DNA of 64,000 bases from Vreelandella sp042466685 (GTDB lineage Bacteria; Pseudomonadota; Gammaproteobacteria; Pseudomonadales; Halomonadaceae), in NCBI RefSeq assembly GCF_042466685.1, contig NZ_CP170448.1, positions 1,240,001 through 1,304,000 of the forward strand, read 5' to 3'. This document shows positions 41,136-50,053 of this stretch, in pieces (positions within the stretch are counted from its first letter, which is position 1; the number at the start of each line of letters is the position of its first letter). Below the pieces are notes generated by a model, which did no database searches, was not told where the DNA came from, and saw nothing but the letters and a program-made list of their open reading frames with translations. The position numbers and the translations under genes are program-made.

Positions 41136-44100
41136 ATGAATTTCTCGCGTTTCTTTGTGGATCGACCGATATTTGCGGCGGTGCTGTCGATTATTATCCT
41201 GGCGGTGGGGCTGATCTCGATTCCCAACCTGCCGATCAGCGAGTACCCGGATGTTGTGCCGCCCTCCGTGGTGGTGCGCACGGTCTACCCTGGCGCTAAC
41301 CCGAAGGAGATCGCCGAAACGGTCGCCACGCCCTTGGAAGAAGCCATCAATGGCGTCGAGGACATGATGTACCTCAAGTCCGTGGCGGGCTCTGATGGTG
41401 TGCTGCAAATGACCGTCACCTTCCGCCCGGGTACCGATGCCGAGGAGGCCGCCGTTCGGGTGCAGAACCGAGTCAGTCAAGCCGAGGCTCGGTTGCCGGA
41501 AGCCGTGCGTCGTCAAGGTGTCACCACCCAGAAGCAGTCGCCTACGTTTCTGATGGTCGTTCACCTGACCTCGCCCAGCGGTGAATACGACACCCTCTAC
41601 CTGCGCAACTATGTGCGACTGAATGTCCGTGATCGATTGGCCCGGCTCGAAGGGCTCGGGGACGCGCAAATCTTCGGCGGAGGGGACTACGCCATGCGGG
41701 CATGGCTAGATCCTGATCGCATAGCTGCCCGTGGCCTTACGGCCAGTGATGTGGTGGGGGCCATGCGTGAACAGAATGTACAGGTCTCCGCCGGACAGTT
41801 GGGAGCCGAACCCATTGAGGATAGTGACTTTCTCACCCTGATTAATGCCCAAGGGCGGCTGGAAACAGTGGAGGAGTTTGGCGACATCGTGCTGAAGCGC
41901 GGCGAGGGCGGCGAGATCCTCAGGCTTTCGGATGTGGCTCGGCTGGAAATGGGCGCCGGAGACTATACGCTGCGCTCGCAGTTGGACGGCAACAACGCGG
42001 TGGGGGTGGGGATATTCCAGGCACCGGGTGCCAATGCGCTGGAGATTCGCGAGCAGGTCGTCGCCACCATGGACGAGCTCTCCGAGCAGTTCCCGGAAGG
42101 CGTGGAGTATGAAGCGGTCTACGACACCACGATCTTCGTTAATGACTCGATTGAGTCCGTGGTGAAGACGCTGCTGGAAGCCGTGCTGCTGGTGGTGCTG
42201 GTCGTCACGCTTTTCCTGCAAACCTGGCGTGCCTCCATTATCCCACTGCTTGCGGTGCCGGTATCGGTGATCGGCACTTTTGGGGCGCTCTATCTGCTGG
42301 GCTACTCCATCAACACGCTGACCCTGTTTGGGCTGGTGCTGGCCATCGGTATCGTGGTGGACGACGCCATCGTGGTGGTAGAAAACGTGGAGCGGAATAT
42401 CGAGGAGGGTCTAAAGCCCCAGGCCGCCGCTCATCAGGCCATGCGAGAAGTATCCGGCCCTATCATCGCTGTGGGGCTGGTGCTGTGTGCGGTGTTTATC
42501 CCCATGGCCTTCCTGTCAGGGGTGACCGGTCAGTTTTATAGCCAGTTCGCGGTGACGATTGCCATCTCCACGGTGATCTCCACCATCAACTCGCTAACCC
42601 TGTCGCCCGCGCTGGCCGCGATGCTGCTCAAGCCCCATGACGCGCCCAAGGATCGACTCACTCGCGTGATCGATACGCTGTTTGGCTGGATTTTCCGTCC
42701 CTTCAACCGCTTCTTTAACGCCAGCTCCAACAAGTACCAGGGCGGCGTGGCTCGCTCTCTTAAGCATCGTGGCGCGGTGTTTGTGGTCTACGCACTGTTG
42801 CTGCTGGGCACTGGCGTAATGTTCAAGGCGGTACCGCCCGGGTTTATCCCGGTGCAGGACAAGCTGTACCTGATTGCCGGCGTCATCCTGCCGGAAGGGG
42901 CGTCGCTGGAGAGAACCGACCAGATGCTTCAGGACGTCGTGGATATCGCCATGGAAACCGAAGGTGTGGAGCACGCCATCGCCTTTCCCGGCCTGAACGC
43001 GCTGCAGTTCACCAACACCTCCAACACCGGGGTAGCCTTTCTAACCCTCAGTGCCTTTGGTGAGCGCAGCCTTAGTGCTGCGGAGATAAACGCCCGCATC
43101 AACCAGGGCATTGGTGGCTTGAAAGAGGGTTTTGCGTTCTCCTTCATGCCTCCGCCGATTCTTGGCTTGGGCAATGGGTCGGGGTTTCAGCTATTCATCG
43201 AGGATCGCGGCAATCTAGGCTACGGGGCGCTGCAGCAGGCGGTTAACCAACTCCAGGGCGCGATTGCGCAAACGCCAGGGATGGGCTTTCCGATCAGCAG
43301 CTATCAATCCAACGTGCCACAGCTGGATGCTGAAGTGGATCGGCTGAGAGCCAAGGCCCAGGGCGTGCCGTTGACCGAACTGTTCGACACCCTGCAGACC
43401 TATCTTGGCTCAACCTACGTCAATGACTTCAACCGCTTTGGCCGCACCTGGCAGGTGATTGCCCAAGCGGACGCCCCCTTCCGGGCCAGCGTGGAGGACA
43501 TCGCCCGCCTGCGCACCCGCAACGACCAGGGAGAAATGGTGCCTATCGGCACGATGGTGAACATCACGCAAACCTTCGGGCCAGACCCGGTGCTGCGCTA
43601 CAACGGCTACCCAGCAGCAGACCTGGCCGGCGAATTTGATCCCCGCGTGCTTTCTTCCGCCCAGGCGATGGACGCCATCAACGCTCTGGCGGAAGAGGTG
43701 CTGCCTCCGGGCATGGCGCTGGAGTGGACCGACCTGAGCTACCAGCAGTCCACCCAGGGTAATGCAGCTCTAGTAGTCTTCCCGCTGTCGATCCTGCTGG
43801 TATTTCTGGTGTTGGCGGCCCTCTACGAGAGCTGGACGCTACCGCTAGCGGTGATTCTGATCGTGCCCATGTCGATGCTAGCGGCGCTGATTGGTGTCTG
43901 GTTTGGCGGGGGCGATAACAACATCTTCGTGCAGGTGGGGCTGGTGGTACTGATTGGCCTGGCGTGTAAGAACGCCATCCTGATCGTGGAGTTCGCCCGG
44001 GAGCTGGAACTGCAGGGCAAGGGCGTAGTGGAAGCGGCCCTGGAAGCCTGCCGGTTGCGGCTGCGGCCGATCATCATGACCTCGATCGCCTTCACGGCGG

Positions 44101-44318
44101 CGGTGTTGCCTTCGGTAGTCGCCACCGGCGCGGGCGCCGAGGTACGGGCGGCGCTGGGAACGGCGGTGTTTGCTGGTATGATCGGCGTCACACTGTTTGG
44201 CTTGTTCCTCACCCCGGTGTTCTACGTGGCGCTGCGTAAACTGTCTGGCCCATTGGTCAGCCATCACAGCGCTACGTTAGAAACGTCACCTCATCCTACC
44301 AGCCATCCCCAAAGTTGA
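41136..44318 (+). CDS. RND efflux pump inner-membrane transporter (HAE1, AcrB/MexF-like)
   Basis: A 1060-residue proton-driven multidrug exporter, normal length. The N-terminal FFVDRPIFAAVLSIIIL helix, the porter-domain repeats and the proton-relay Asp-Asp in TM4 (GIVVDDAIVVVENV) are present. The second half has GLACKNAILIVEFA, including the relay Lys. It forms a trimer with the adaptor upstream to remove hydrophobic drugs or solvents. Its last 28 bp overlap the 3' end of the convergent SbtA-like gene. Confidence 0.95.
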   Translation: MNFSRFFVDRPIFAAVLSIIILAVGLISIPNLPISEYPDVVPPSVVVRTVYPGANPKEIAETVATPLEEAINGVEDMMYLKSVAGSDGVLQMTVTFRPGTDAEEAAVRVQNRVSQAEARLPEAVRRQGVTTQKQSPTFLMVVHLTSPSGEYDTLYLRNYVRLNVRDRLARLEGLGDAQIFGGGDYAMRAWLDPDRIAARGLTASDVVGAMREQNVQVSAGQLGAEPIEDSDFLTLINAQGRLETVEEFGDIVLKRGEGGEILRLSDVARLEMGAGDYTLRSQLDGNNAVGVGIFQAPGANALEIREQVVATMDELSEQFPEGVEYEAVYDTTIFVNDSIESVVKTLLEAVLLVVLVVTLFLQTWRASIIPLLAVPVSVIGTFGALYLLGYSINTLTLFGLVLAIGIVVDDAIVVVENVERNIEEGLKPQAAAHQAMREVSGPIIAVGLVLCAVFIPMAFLSGVTGQFYSQFAVTIAISTVISTINSLTLSPALAAMLLKPHDAPKDRLTRVIDTLFGWIFRPFNRFFNASSNKYQGGVARSLKHRGAVFVVYALLLLGTGVMFKAVPPGFIPVQDKLYLIAGVILPEGASLERTDQMLQDVVDIAMETEGVEHAIAFPGLNALQFTNTSNTGVAFLTLSAFGERSLSAAEINARINQGIGGLKEGFAFSFMPPPILGLGNGSGFQLFIEDRGNLGYGALQQAVNQLQGAIAQTPGMGFPISSYQSNVPQLDAEVDRLRAKAQGVPLTELFDTLQTYLGSTYVNDFNRFGRTWQVIAQADAPFRASVEDIARLRTRNDQGEMVPIGTMVNITQTFGPDPVLRYNGYPAADLAGEFDPRVLSSAQAMDAINALAEEVLPPGMALEWTDLSYQQSTQGNAALVVFPLSILLVFLVLAALYESWTLPLAVILIVPMSMLAALIGVWFGGGDNNIFVQVGLVVLIGLACKNAILIVEFARELELQGKGVVEAALEACRLRLRPIIMTSIAFTAAVLPSVVATGAGAEVRAALGTAVFAGMIGVTLFGLFLTPVFYVALRKLSGPLVSHHSATLETSPHPTSHPQS

Positions 44319-45232
44319 TGATAGAGCGGAATACCAATCAACACATTGAAGGGGAAGGTGAGTCCTAACGACGCCAGCATGGCAAGGCCAATGTTGGCGT
44401 CTGGAATCGCGGCGCGAATGGCGACGGGCGCGGCAATGTAGGAGGCGCTGGCGGTAAGACTCGCCAGAATAACCGCTGAGCCAGCGGGCAGCCCAAGCCA
44501 GTATGCCATCGTCAAACCCAAGCAGGAGAGTGCAACGGGCGCTGCCAGGGCAAAGATGATCAAGCGGCTGTGCCCCCAGCGCAGGCTGCGCAGCGTCTCT
44601 GCCGCGACCAGGCCCATCTCCAACAGGAACAGGGCCAGAATGCCCTGGAAAGCGTTGGTATAAAGGCTTGTCACCGATTCACCGGCATTCGGCCCGTATA
44701 GCCAGCCGATTAAAACGCCGCCCACCAGCAGGATGACGCCGCGATTGGTCAGCGTTTCGTGCCACAGACCCGACATCGTAGTGGTTGAGCCTTCTTGGCT
44801 AAAACGACGATAGAGCAAAATCCCGAGCATGATCGCCGGTAGTTCAAGTAGCACCAGATAAAGCGTTACCTGCCCGCCGGTCATCAGGCTGTGTGCTTCG
44901 GTATACGCCAGGGCGACGGCGAAGGTACCGGCGCTAACCGAACCGTAGTGGGCAGCAAGGCTGGCGCTGTCTGCCAAAGAGAGCCGAACCAGGTAGCGAA
45001 CAACGGGGAAGATGATCAGCGGGATTAAAATGCCCAGCAGGGTAACCCCGGCAAGCTCGATTAACAGAGCAGCATTCAGGCTTCCGTGCAGAGCCATGCC
45101 GCCCTTAAGGCCAATGGTCAGCATCAGCAGCAGGCTTAAGATGTCATAAGCAGCTTTGGGAATGCTGAGATCGGAGCGCACCACACCGGCCACCACACCT
45201 AACACAAAGAACATCACCACAATATCCGGCAC
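44291..45232 (-). CDS. SbtA-type sodium-dependent bicarbonate transporter family protein
   Basis: A 313-residue inner-membrane protein with ten predicted helices in two inverted halves, as in SbtA (DUF897). Typical segments are FFVLGVVAGVVRSDLSIPKA at the start, AAHYGSVSAGTFAVA in the substrate region, and ASASYIAAPVAIRAAIPDAN in the second half. It probably takes up bicarbonate or a similar anion with sodium. Divergent from a LysR gene, its likely regulator. Confidence 0.85.
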   Translation of the reverse strand: MPDIVVMFFVLGVVAGVVRSDLSIPKAAYDILSLLLMLTIGLKGGMALHGSLNAALLIELAGVTLLGILIPLIIFPVVRYLVRLSLADSASLAAHYGSVSAGTFAVALAYTEAHSLMTGGQVTLYLVLLELPAIMLGILLYRRFSQEGSTTTMSGLWHETLTNRGVILLVGGVLIGWLYGPNAGESVTSLYTNAFQGILALFLLEMGLVAAETLRSLRWGHSRLIIFALAAPVALSCLGLTMAYWLGLPAGSAVILASLTASASYIAAPVAIRAAIPDANIGLAMLASLGLTFPFNVLIGIPLYHQLWGWLVG

Positions 45233-45341
45233 GGAAAATCTCCTTTACAGGGTTTTAAAGTGGCTACTTTAGCGACCTAAAGAGATTGATGAAAACAAAT
45301 AAACTTTATACAGTCATAGATAGTTATCTATGGTGTAAAGA

Positions 45342-46319
45342 ATGAAAGTACGACAACTGACCTTCCGACTGCTGCAGGTTTATGCCGACGTGGTACGCAC
45401 AGGTTCGATTACTGCCACCGCGAATCGACTTCACCTGACTCAACCAACGGTGTCTCAGCAGTTGAAACGGCTACGGGAAATTGTCGGTGAACCCATTGTG
45501 CGCCAGGAGGATGGTCGCGTGGTGCCCACTGAGGTCGGCCAAGCGCTCTATCAGCTAAGTCAGGACTTGCTTAGCCGCGCCGATGTGTTCAGCCAGTATC
45601 TGGATGAATATAACCGGGGTGGCCGCGGCCATTTTAGTATTGGCCTGGTCAACACAGCCCAGTACGTGCTGCCCCGTCTTTTAGGGCCCTTTAGCCAGGC
45701 TAACCCGCAGGTAGACGTCACGGTGGAGATCGGTAACCGTCAGCAGATGCTTAATCGCTTTGAGCGTCATGAAGACGATATCTATGTATTTAGCCACCCG
45801 CCCAGCGATGACGCGGTGCTCGCCGCGCCTTTTCTGAGCAACCCGCTGGTCGTCGTGGGGCCGACGGATTGCCGTTGGGAAGGCATGGAGGGCCTCACCA
45901 TGGCGACTCTCAAGAATGAGCGATTCCTACTGCGCGAACCGGGATCCGCGACCCGGCATACCTTTGATGCCTGGTTATATAGTGCGGGTATCGAGCTGCG
46001 CTCCACCCAGCAGATCGCCAGCAACGAGGCGATTCGGCTTGCGGTGGCATCGGGAATGGGGTTGGCAGTGTTGTCGCGACATGTGGTTGCGGACTCTCCT
46101 AAAGGTGTTCAAGAGCTGCCCTTGCAGGATTTTCCGCTGAAAAGCCGCTGGCATTTTGTGGTGCGCCGGGAGCGACGCCTGCCGCCAGCTGCCTATCGCT
46201 TTTTGAGCTTTGTACAAGGGGCGCTTGCCCGTGAATTTGATGAGCCTGAAGGCGAAGCTGCCGTGGCTGAATTGCTTAAGGCATTAAATCAAGCGCGGCC
46301 CCTCTCCAAGCCGCAGTAG
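45342..46319 (+). CDS. LysR-family transcriptional regulator
   Basis: A 325-residue LysR regulator. The N-terminal winged helix-turn-helix (GSITATANRLHLTQPTVSQQ) is followed by a linker helix and a periplasmic-binding-like effector domain (GHFSIGLVNTAQYVLPRLLG). It is divergent from the SbtA-type gene with 109 bp between and resembles CbbR/CmpR-like regulators in layout, so it probably responds to an inorganic-carbon-linked metabolite. This role is inferred from position. Confidence 0.88.
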   Translation: MKVRQLTFRLLQVYADVVRTGSITATANRLHLTQPTVSQQLKRLREIVGEPIVRQEDGRVVPTEVGQALYQLSQDLLSRADVFSQYLDEYNRGGRGHFSIGLVNTAQYVLPRLLGPFSQANPQVDVTVEIGNRQQMLNRFERHEDDIYVFSHPPSDDAVLAAPFLSNPLVVVGPTDCRWEGMEGLTMATLKNERFLLREPGSATRHTFDAWLYSAGIELRSTQQIASNEAIRLAVASGMGLAVLSRHVVADSPKGVQELPLQDFPLKSRWHFVVRRERRLPPAAYRFLSFVQGALAREFDEPEGEAAVAELLKALNQARPLSKPQ

Positions 46320-46429
46320 AGTACGGGTAGACGAACAGTTTGGCATCCGTTATTTGCCTTCTTCATGTTGCTCTTGATCCGCTGTCGCTGTCGCTGGGGC
46401 TATCGGCGTTGTTAAGGGGGTGTCTACTA

Positions 46430-47398
46430 TTATTGATTCCCTGAATTACCCACTTGGTAGGCGTGGTAGAGATCGTCAAGCAGTGCGCCGATGTGCTCAA
46501 GCAGTACATCATCGTTCTCACAACGCTCCCTAGCCCCGGCTAACATGAGTTTCACACCGACTGCTTCGGGTACTGAGAGACCACCCACATCCAGGTAGTG
46601 AACTAGCTCGGCCACTCTGGTCAACGCCGGGTCACCTTCCAGGCTAAAACTTGTTATCAGCACCTCAAACGTGACCTTGTCGTCGACATGGGTGAACGTT
46701 GCGCCGTCGAAATCGAACCCCAACGCCTCCGGTGGGCACTGCGCTGGGCTTTCTAACCACAGGAAGCGCGCCTCAGAGTCGATAAAGCGCTGGATCAACC
46801 AAGCCGATGCCACGCGATCCACCCAAAGTCGGCGGCGTGTGGCCCAGACTCTCCCGCGAAATGCACTTCGAACTCGCCTGGGGATGTCGGCTTGGATAGC
46901 TCGGGGTTCATCAGGTACGAAGCAGCGGTTGTAGACCGCTTCAGCCTCTGCCAAAGCCGCGATGGCTCGTTCTCTTCCTAGCCCTGGGAAAAAATCGATG
47001 TCTACAATGGTCTGAAAACGCCGCTGAAGCTGAATTAATCGGCGCTGTGCTTCACGCTCCTCGAGGCTAGGGCATGCCTCTTGCCATTCGGCAACTTCCC
47101 CCACTAAATCCTGAAAATCTGAGGTACGGTCAAATAGCGGCAGCAGCTGTTCGGCGGTATCCATGGTGGAATCATCCACTTCCAGCAGAAGGGCCTTACC
47201 TCCTAGCTCCCGAATAGCGTCAGCCTGTTGCTGCAGCGCTTCTTTACGTAATGGGTTTGCCGGCAATAGGTAGACACCATCACGCATTACCGCTGCACCC
47301 AAACTGCGCAGTGCCCGCCAGATCCTCATGCGGGGTGTGCCCGCTCGCCCGCTGAGGCTCATGATCAGTATCAGCCAGCGTTGTGCGCTATCTGTCAT
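46430..47398 (-). CDS. chrB: Chromate resistance protein ChrB
   Basis: A 322-residue ChrB. The N-terminal DNA-binding-like domain (PRMRIWRALRSLGAAVMRDGVYLLP) and the C-terminal domain (WVDRVASAWLIQRFID, FDFDGATFTHVDDKVTFEVL) are both present. ChrB is the chromate-responsive regulator of chr operons. Divergent from chrA with an 81-bp gap holding a perfect palindrome, its likely operator. Confidence 0.9.
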   Translation of the reverse strand: MTDSAQRWLILIMSLSGRAGTPRMRIWRALRSLGAAVMRDGVYLLPANPLRKEALQQQADAIRELGGKALLLEVDDSTMDTAEQLLPLFDRTSDFQDLVGEVAEWQEACPSLEEREAQRRLIQLQRRFQTIVDIDFFPGLGRERAIAALAEAEAVYNRCFVPDEPRAIQADIPRRVRSAFRGRVWATRRRLWVDRVASAWLIQRFIDSEARFLWLESPAQCPPEALGFDFDGATFTHVDDKVTFEVLITSFSLEGDPALTRVAELVHYLDVGGLSVPEAVGVKLMLAGARERCENDDVLLEHIGALLDDLYHAYQVGNSGNQ

Positions 47399-47431
47399 GA
47401 TATCGTTGCCGTTGTATGTGTAACATTCATG

Positions 47432-47446
47432 TTGTAGATTCTACAA
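47432..47446. promoter_or_regulatory. Palindromic operator candidate between chrB and chrA
   Basis: TTGTAGATTCTACAA is a perfect 7-1-7 inverted repeat midway between the divergent starts (33 bp before chrA, 34 bp before chrB). A ChrB dimer is the obvious candidate to bind it. Confidence 0.6.
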
Positions 47447-47479
47447 AATAATTCCCCAAACGTCTTTAGAGAGTGTGCC

Positions 47480-48856
47480 ATGCCGCCTATCAATGAGTCT
47501 TCTCACCAAATACCGTTCCGAGAGGCCGTTATGGTTTGGTTGCGTGTGGCCATGCTCAGCTTCGGCGGCCCCGCCGGACAGATCGCCGTGATGCATCGTA
47601 TCCTGGTCGAAGAGAAAAAATGGATCGGCGAGCGGCGTTTTCTGCATGCACTCAACTACTGCATGATGCTGCCGGGGCCGGAGGCTCAGCAGTTGGCCAT
47701 CTATATCGGCTGGTTAATGCACCGTACCAAAGGCGGTTTGGTGGCCGGGACACTTTTTGTGCTGCCTGGCTTCATCGCCATTCTCGCGCTGAGCTATCTC
47801 TATGCGGCATTGGGGAACGTGGGCGTGGTAGAGGGGCTCTTTTTCGGCCTGAAGGCCGCCGTATTGGCGGTGGTGCTTAATGCTGTCGTACGAATAGGAA
47901 AACGGGCGCTCCAAAATCGTACCATGCTGGGCCTAGCGGCAGTCGCCTTTGCTGCCATCTTCTTTTTTGATGTGGCTTTTCCGATCATCATCCTGGGTGC
48001 GGCCTTGCTGGGTTACTGGGGCGGTAAAAGGGGAATGGCGGCCTTTCAGGTGGGCGGCGGCCATGGCGATGGGAATGATCAGGCCCTAAGCGACCGAGAC
48101 TCTCTGCTTGGTGAGGGGCTACCGGCCCATGCTCGCCCCAACCGCCGTTGGTCTCTACGCATGTCGGCGACCTTGTTACTGCTGTGGCTGACGCCGGTAG
48201 CGCTGTTGTTGGTCATGCTGGGTAGCGAGAACGTGTTTAGCCAGATCGCCGTCTTTTTCAGTAAAATGGCGGTGGTTACCTTCGGTGGCGCCTATGCGGT
48301 GCTTGGCTATGTCACTCAGGAAGCGGTGCAGAATTATGCTTGGCTGGCACCTGGGGAGATGCTTGATGGCCTGGGCATGGCTGAGACCACCCCTGGCCCC
48401 CTCATTCAGGTAGTCCAGTTTGTCGGGTTCATGGGCGCCTATCGTGAGGCTACGGGGCTTGATCCTATGGTGGCGGCGACCTTGGCAGCGGTGCTCACTA
48501 CCTGGGTGACCTTCGTTCCTTGTTTTTTGTGGATTTTCTTGGGGGCGCCCTATGTGGAGCGCCTGCGCGACAATCGCGCCCTGAGCGCTGCGCTTTCCGC
48601 CATCACCGCAGCAGTGGTTGGCGTTATCCTCAATCTAGCCATCTGGTTCGGGCTCCATGTCATCTTCGCTGAGGTAGAGGAGCGGCATCTTATGGGGGCA
48701 CGCCTATTGATCCCGAACCTAGCGTCTTTGGATCTGCTTGCCCTGCTACTCGCCGCCGGCGCCATGGTCGCCATCTTTTATTTCAAGGTGGGCATGCTCA
48801 AGGTGTTATTTGGCTGCGCGCTGCTCGGCGTTCTAGCCTCCCTGGTTAGCGTCTAA
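47480..48856 (+). CDS. chrA: Chromate efflux transporter ChrA
   Basis: A 458-residue long-chain ChrA with two homologous CHR domains. Each has the family motif: LRVAMLSFGGPAGQIAVM in the first and VVTFGGAYAVLGYV in the second. The conserved PGPEAQQLAIYIGW and ETTPGPLIQVVQFVGF follow. It exports chromate (a sulfate analogue) from the cytoplasm. Regulated by the divergent ChrB. It ends 44 bp before the convergent TauD-like gene. Confidence 0.93.
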   Translation: MPPINESSHQIPFREAVMVWLRVAMLSFGGPAGQIAVMHRILVEEKKWIGERRFLHALNYCMMLPGPEAQQLAIYIGWLMHRTKGGLVAGTLFVLPGFIAILALSYLYAALGNVGVVEGLFFGLKAAVLAVVLNAVVRIGKRALQNRTMLGLAAVAFAAIFFFDVAFPIIILGAALLGYWGGKRGMAAFQVGGGHGDGNDQALSDRDSLLGEGLPAHARPNRRWSLRMSATLLLLWLTPVALLLVMLGSENVFSQIAVFFSKMAVVTFGGAYAVLGYVTQEAVQNYAWLAPGEMLDGLGMAETTPGPLIQVVQFVGFMGAYREATGLDPMVAATLAAVLTTWVTFVPCFLWIFLGAPYVERLRDNRALSAALSAITAAVVGVILNLAIWFGLHVIFAEVEERHLMGARLLIPNLASLDLLALLLAAGAMVAIFYFKVGMLKVLFGCALLGVLASLVSV

Positions 48857-48900
48857 CTACTTCGCTCTTTGACAAGGTGGCTAGAGCACTCTTGAAAAAG

Positions 48901-49836
48901 CTAGCCTACAAGCCCCCACTCAACGACACCAGCCGTTTCACTGAAGTAGGGGCGGTCGCCTTTCACCGTGACACGCTCACCCCTTCGTGCCTGCCCGGAG
49001 TAATCAAAAATAGCTCGGTGCTGGGTGCAGCGGTTATCCCAAATGGCCAAGCTGTTGGGTGTCCAATTTAGGCGTACAGTGAATTCCGGTGTTTCCTGGT
49101 GGCGATAGAGAAACTCCAGCAGCGCCTGACTCTCTGTGTGGGAAAGCTCAACAATCTCCCGAGTAAAACCGCGATTGACAAACAGGCTTTTGCGCCCGGT
49201 TTCAGGGTGGGTGCGTACCACGGGATGTACCGCCTCAGGGTAATCCGCACCGTTCTTAAAGCCGAACTGACTACGATCCGCAGCGGTTTGATTACCGTAA
49301 TGCAGACGGTAAGTAGCTTCACCTGAATGAACCGCGGTTAAGCCTTCAAGCAGGGATTGCAAAGCGGGGGAAAGTGCTTCATACGCCGCATAACCACTGC
49401 TGAATAGGGTGTCGCCGCCATATTCAGGTACATCGCGTAGGTACAACAAACTTCCCAGTGGTGGCTCAACATCGCAAGAAACATCTGAGTGCCAATGGCC
49501 ACCGTTTACCGCTCGCTTGCCGCCGCGAATCGCTTTCGGGTCGTTAGACGAGTTGGCATCGGCCTCAATGGGGAAAATTTCCGGGTAGCCCTCAGGGCCT
49601 TTCGCCATTGGGTGAACGTGCAGGTCGCCAAAGCGTTTACCCAGTGCAATATGCTGATCCCGCGTGAGTGCTTGGTTACGCAAAATCACTACCTGATATT
49701 GTAGAAACAGCGACTTTAGCTCTGCAAACGTTTCGTGGTTTAGATTGGCAAGATCAATCCCTTCGATCTCGGCGCCAATATGTCCGCTTAATGGGCGTAC
49801 ATGAAGCGTGCTTTGTGTGAGTGTTAGCGATGTCAT
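48901..49836 (-). CDS. TauD/TfdA-family 2-oxoglutarate-dependent dioxygenase
   Basis: A 311-residue iron(II)/2-oxoglutarate dioxygenase. The iron ligands are His116 and Asp118 (HWHSDVS) and His273 (NRCTQHRA), with an Arg (about 284-285) for 2-oxoglutarate. The family releases sulfite from taurine or other sulfonates, or cleaves aryloxy and similar compounds. Divergent from an ABC uptake operon of the taurine/sulfonate/nitrate type, which fits desulfonation under sulfate limitation; the exact substrate is open. Confidence 0.88.
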   Translation of the reverse strand: MTSLTLTQSTLHVRPLSGHIGAEIEGIDLANLNHETFAELKSLFLQYQVVILRNQALTRDQHIALGKRFGDLHVHPMAKGPEGYPEIFPIEADANSSNDPKAIRGGKRAVNGGHWHSDVSCDVEPPLGSLLYLRDVPEYGGDTLFSSGYAAYEALSPALQSLLEGLTAVHSGEATYRLHYGNQTAADRSQFGFKNGADYPEAVHPVVRTHPETGRKSLFVNRGFTREIVELSHTESQALLEFLYRHQETPEFTVRLNWTPNSLAIWDNRCTQHRAIFDYSGQARRGERVTVKGDRPYFSETAGVVEWGLVG

Positions 49837-49945
49837 GTGCAGTGCTCTCTTAAATGGAGTGTGAACCCACTATCGAAGCATCAGGTCATGAACCCAAATA
49901 ATTTAAATAACCGTCCTTTTTATGATTTAGATGTCAGCATAAAGT

Positions 49946-49966
49946 GAATAAGTATTTCAGTTATTC
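49946..49966. promoter_or_regulatory. Inverted repeat in the divergent TauD/ABC promoter region
   Basis: GAATAA (49946-49951) and TTATTC (49961-49966) flank a 9-nt spacer; extending outward gives AGTGAATAA against TTATTCGCT with one mismatch. It is placed for a regulator of both divergent units (a CysB/Cbl-like protein would be typical). Confidence 0.35.
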
Positions 49967-50053
49967 GCTGATAAAGACTTCTCGAAAACTCACTTCTGAG
50001 TAATATCGGAGCGCCATAAGGTGGCCTGACATTTAATGCTCAGGAGCACCGTT

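Noticed and set aside
40644..41669. 341-codon open frame antisense to the RND adaptor and pump genes
   Set aside because: Fully covered by two clear RND genes in the other direction; His/Arg/Gly-rich composition is typical of antisense frames.
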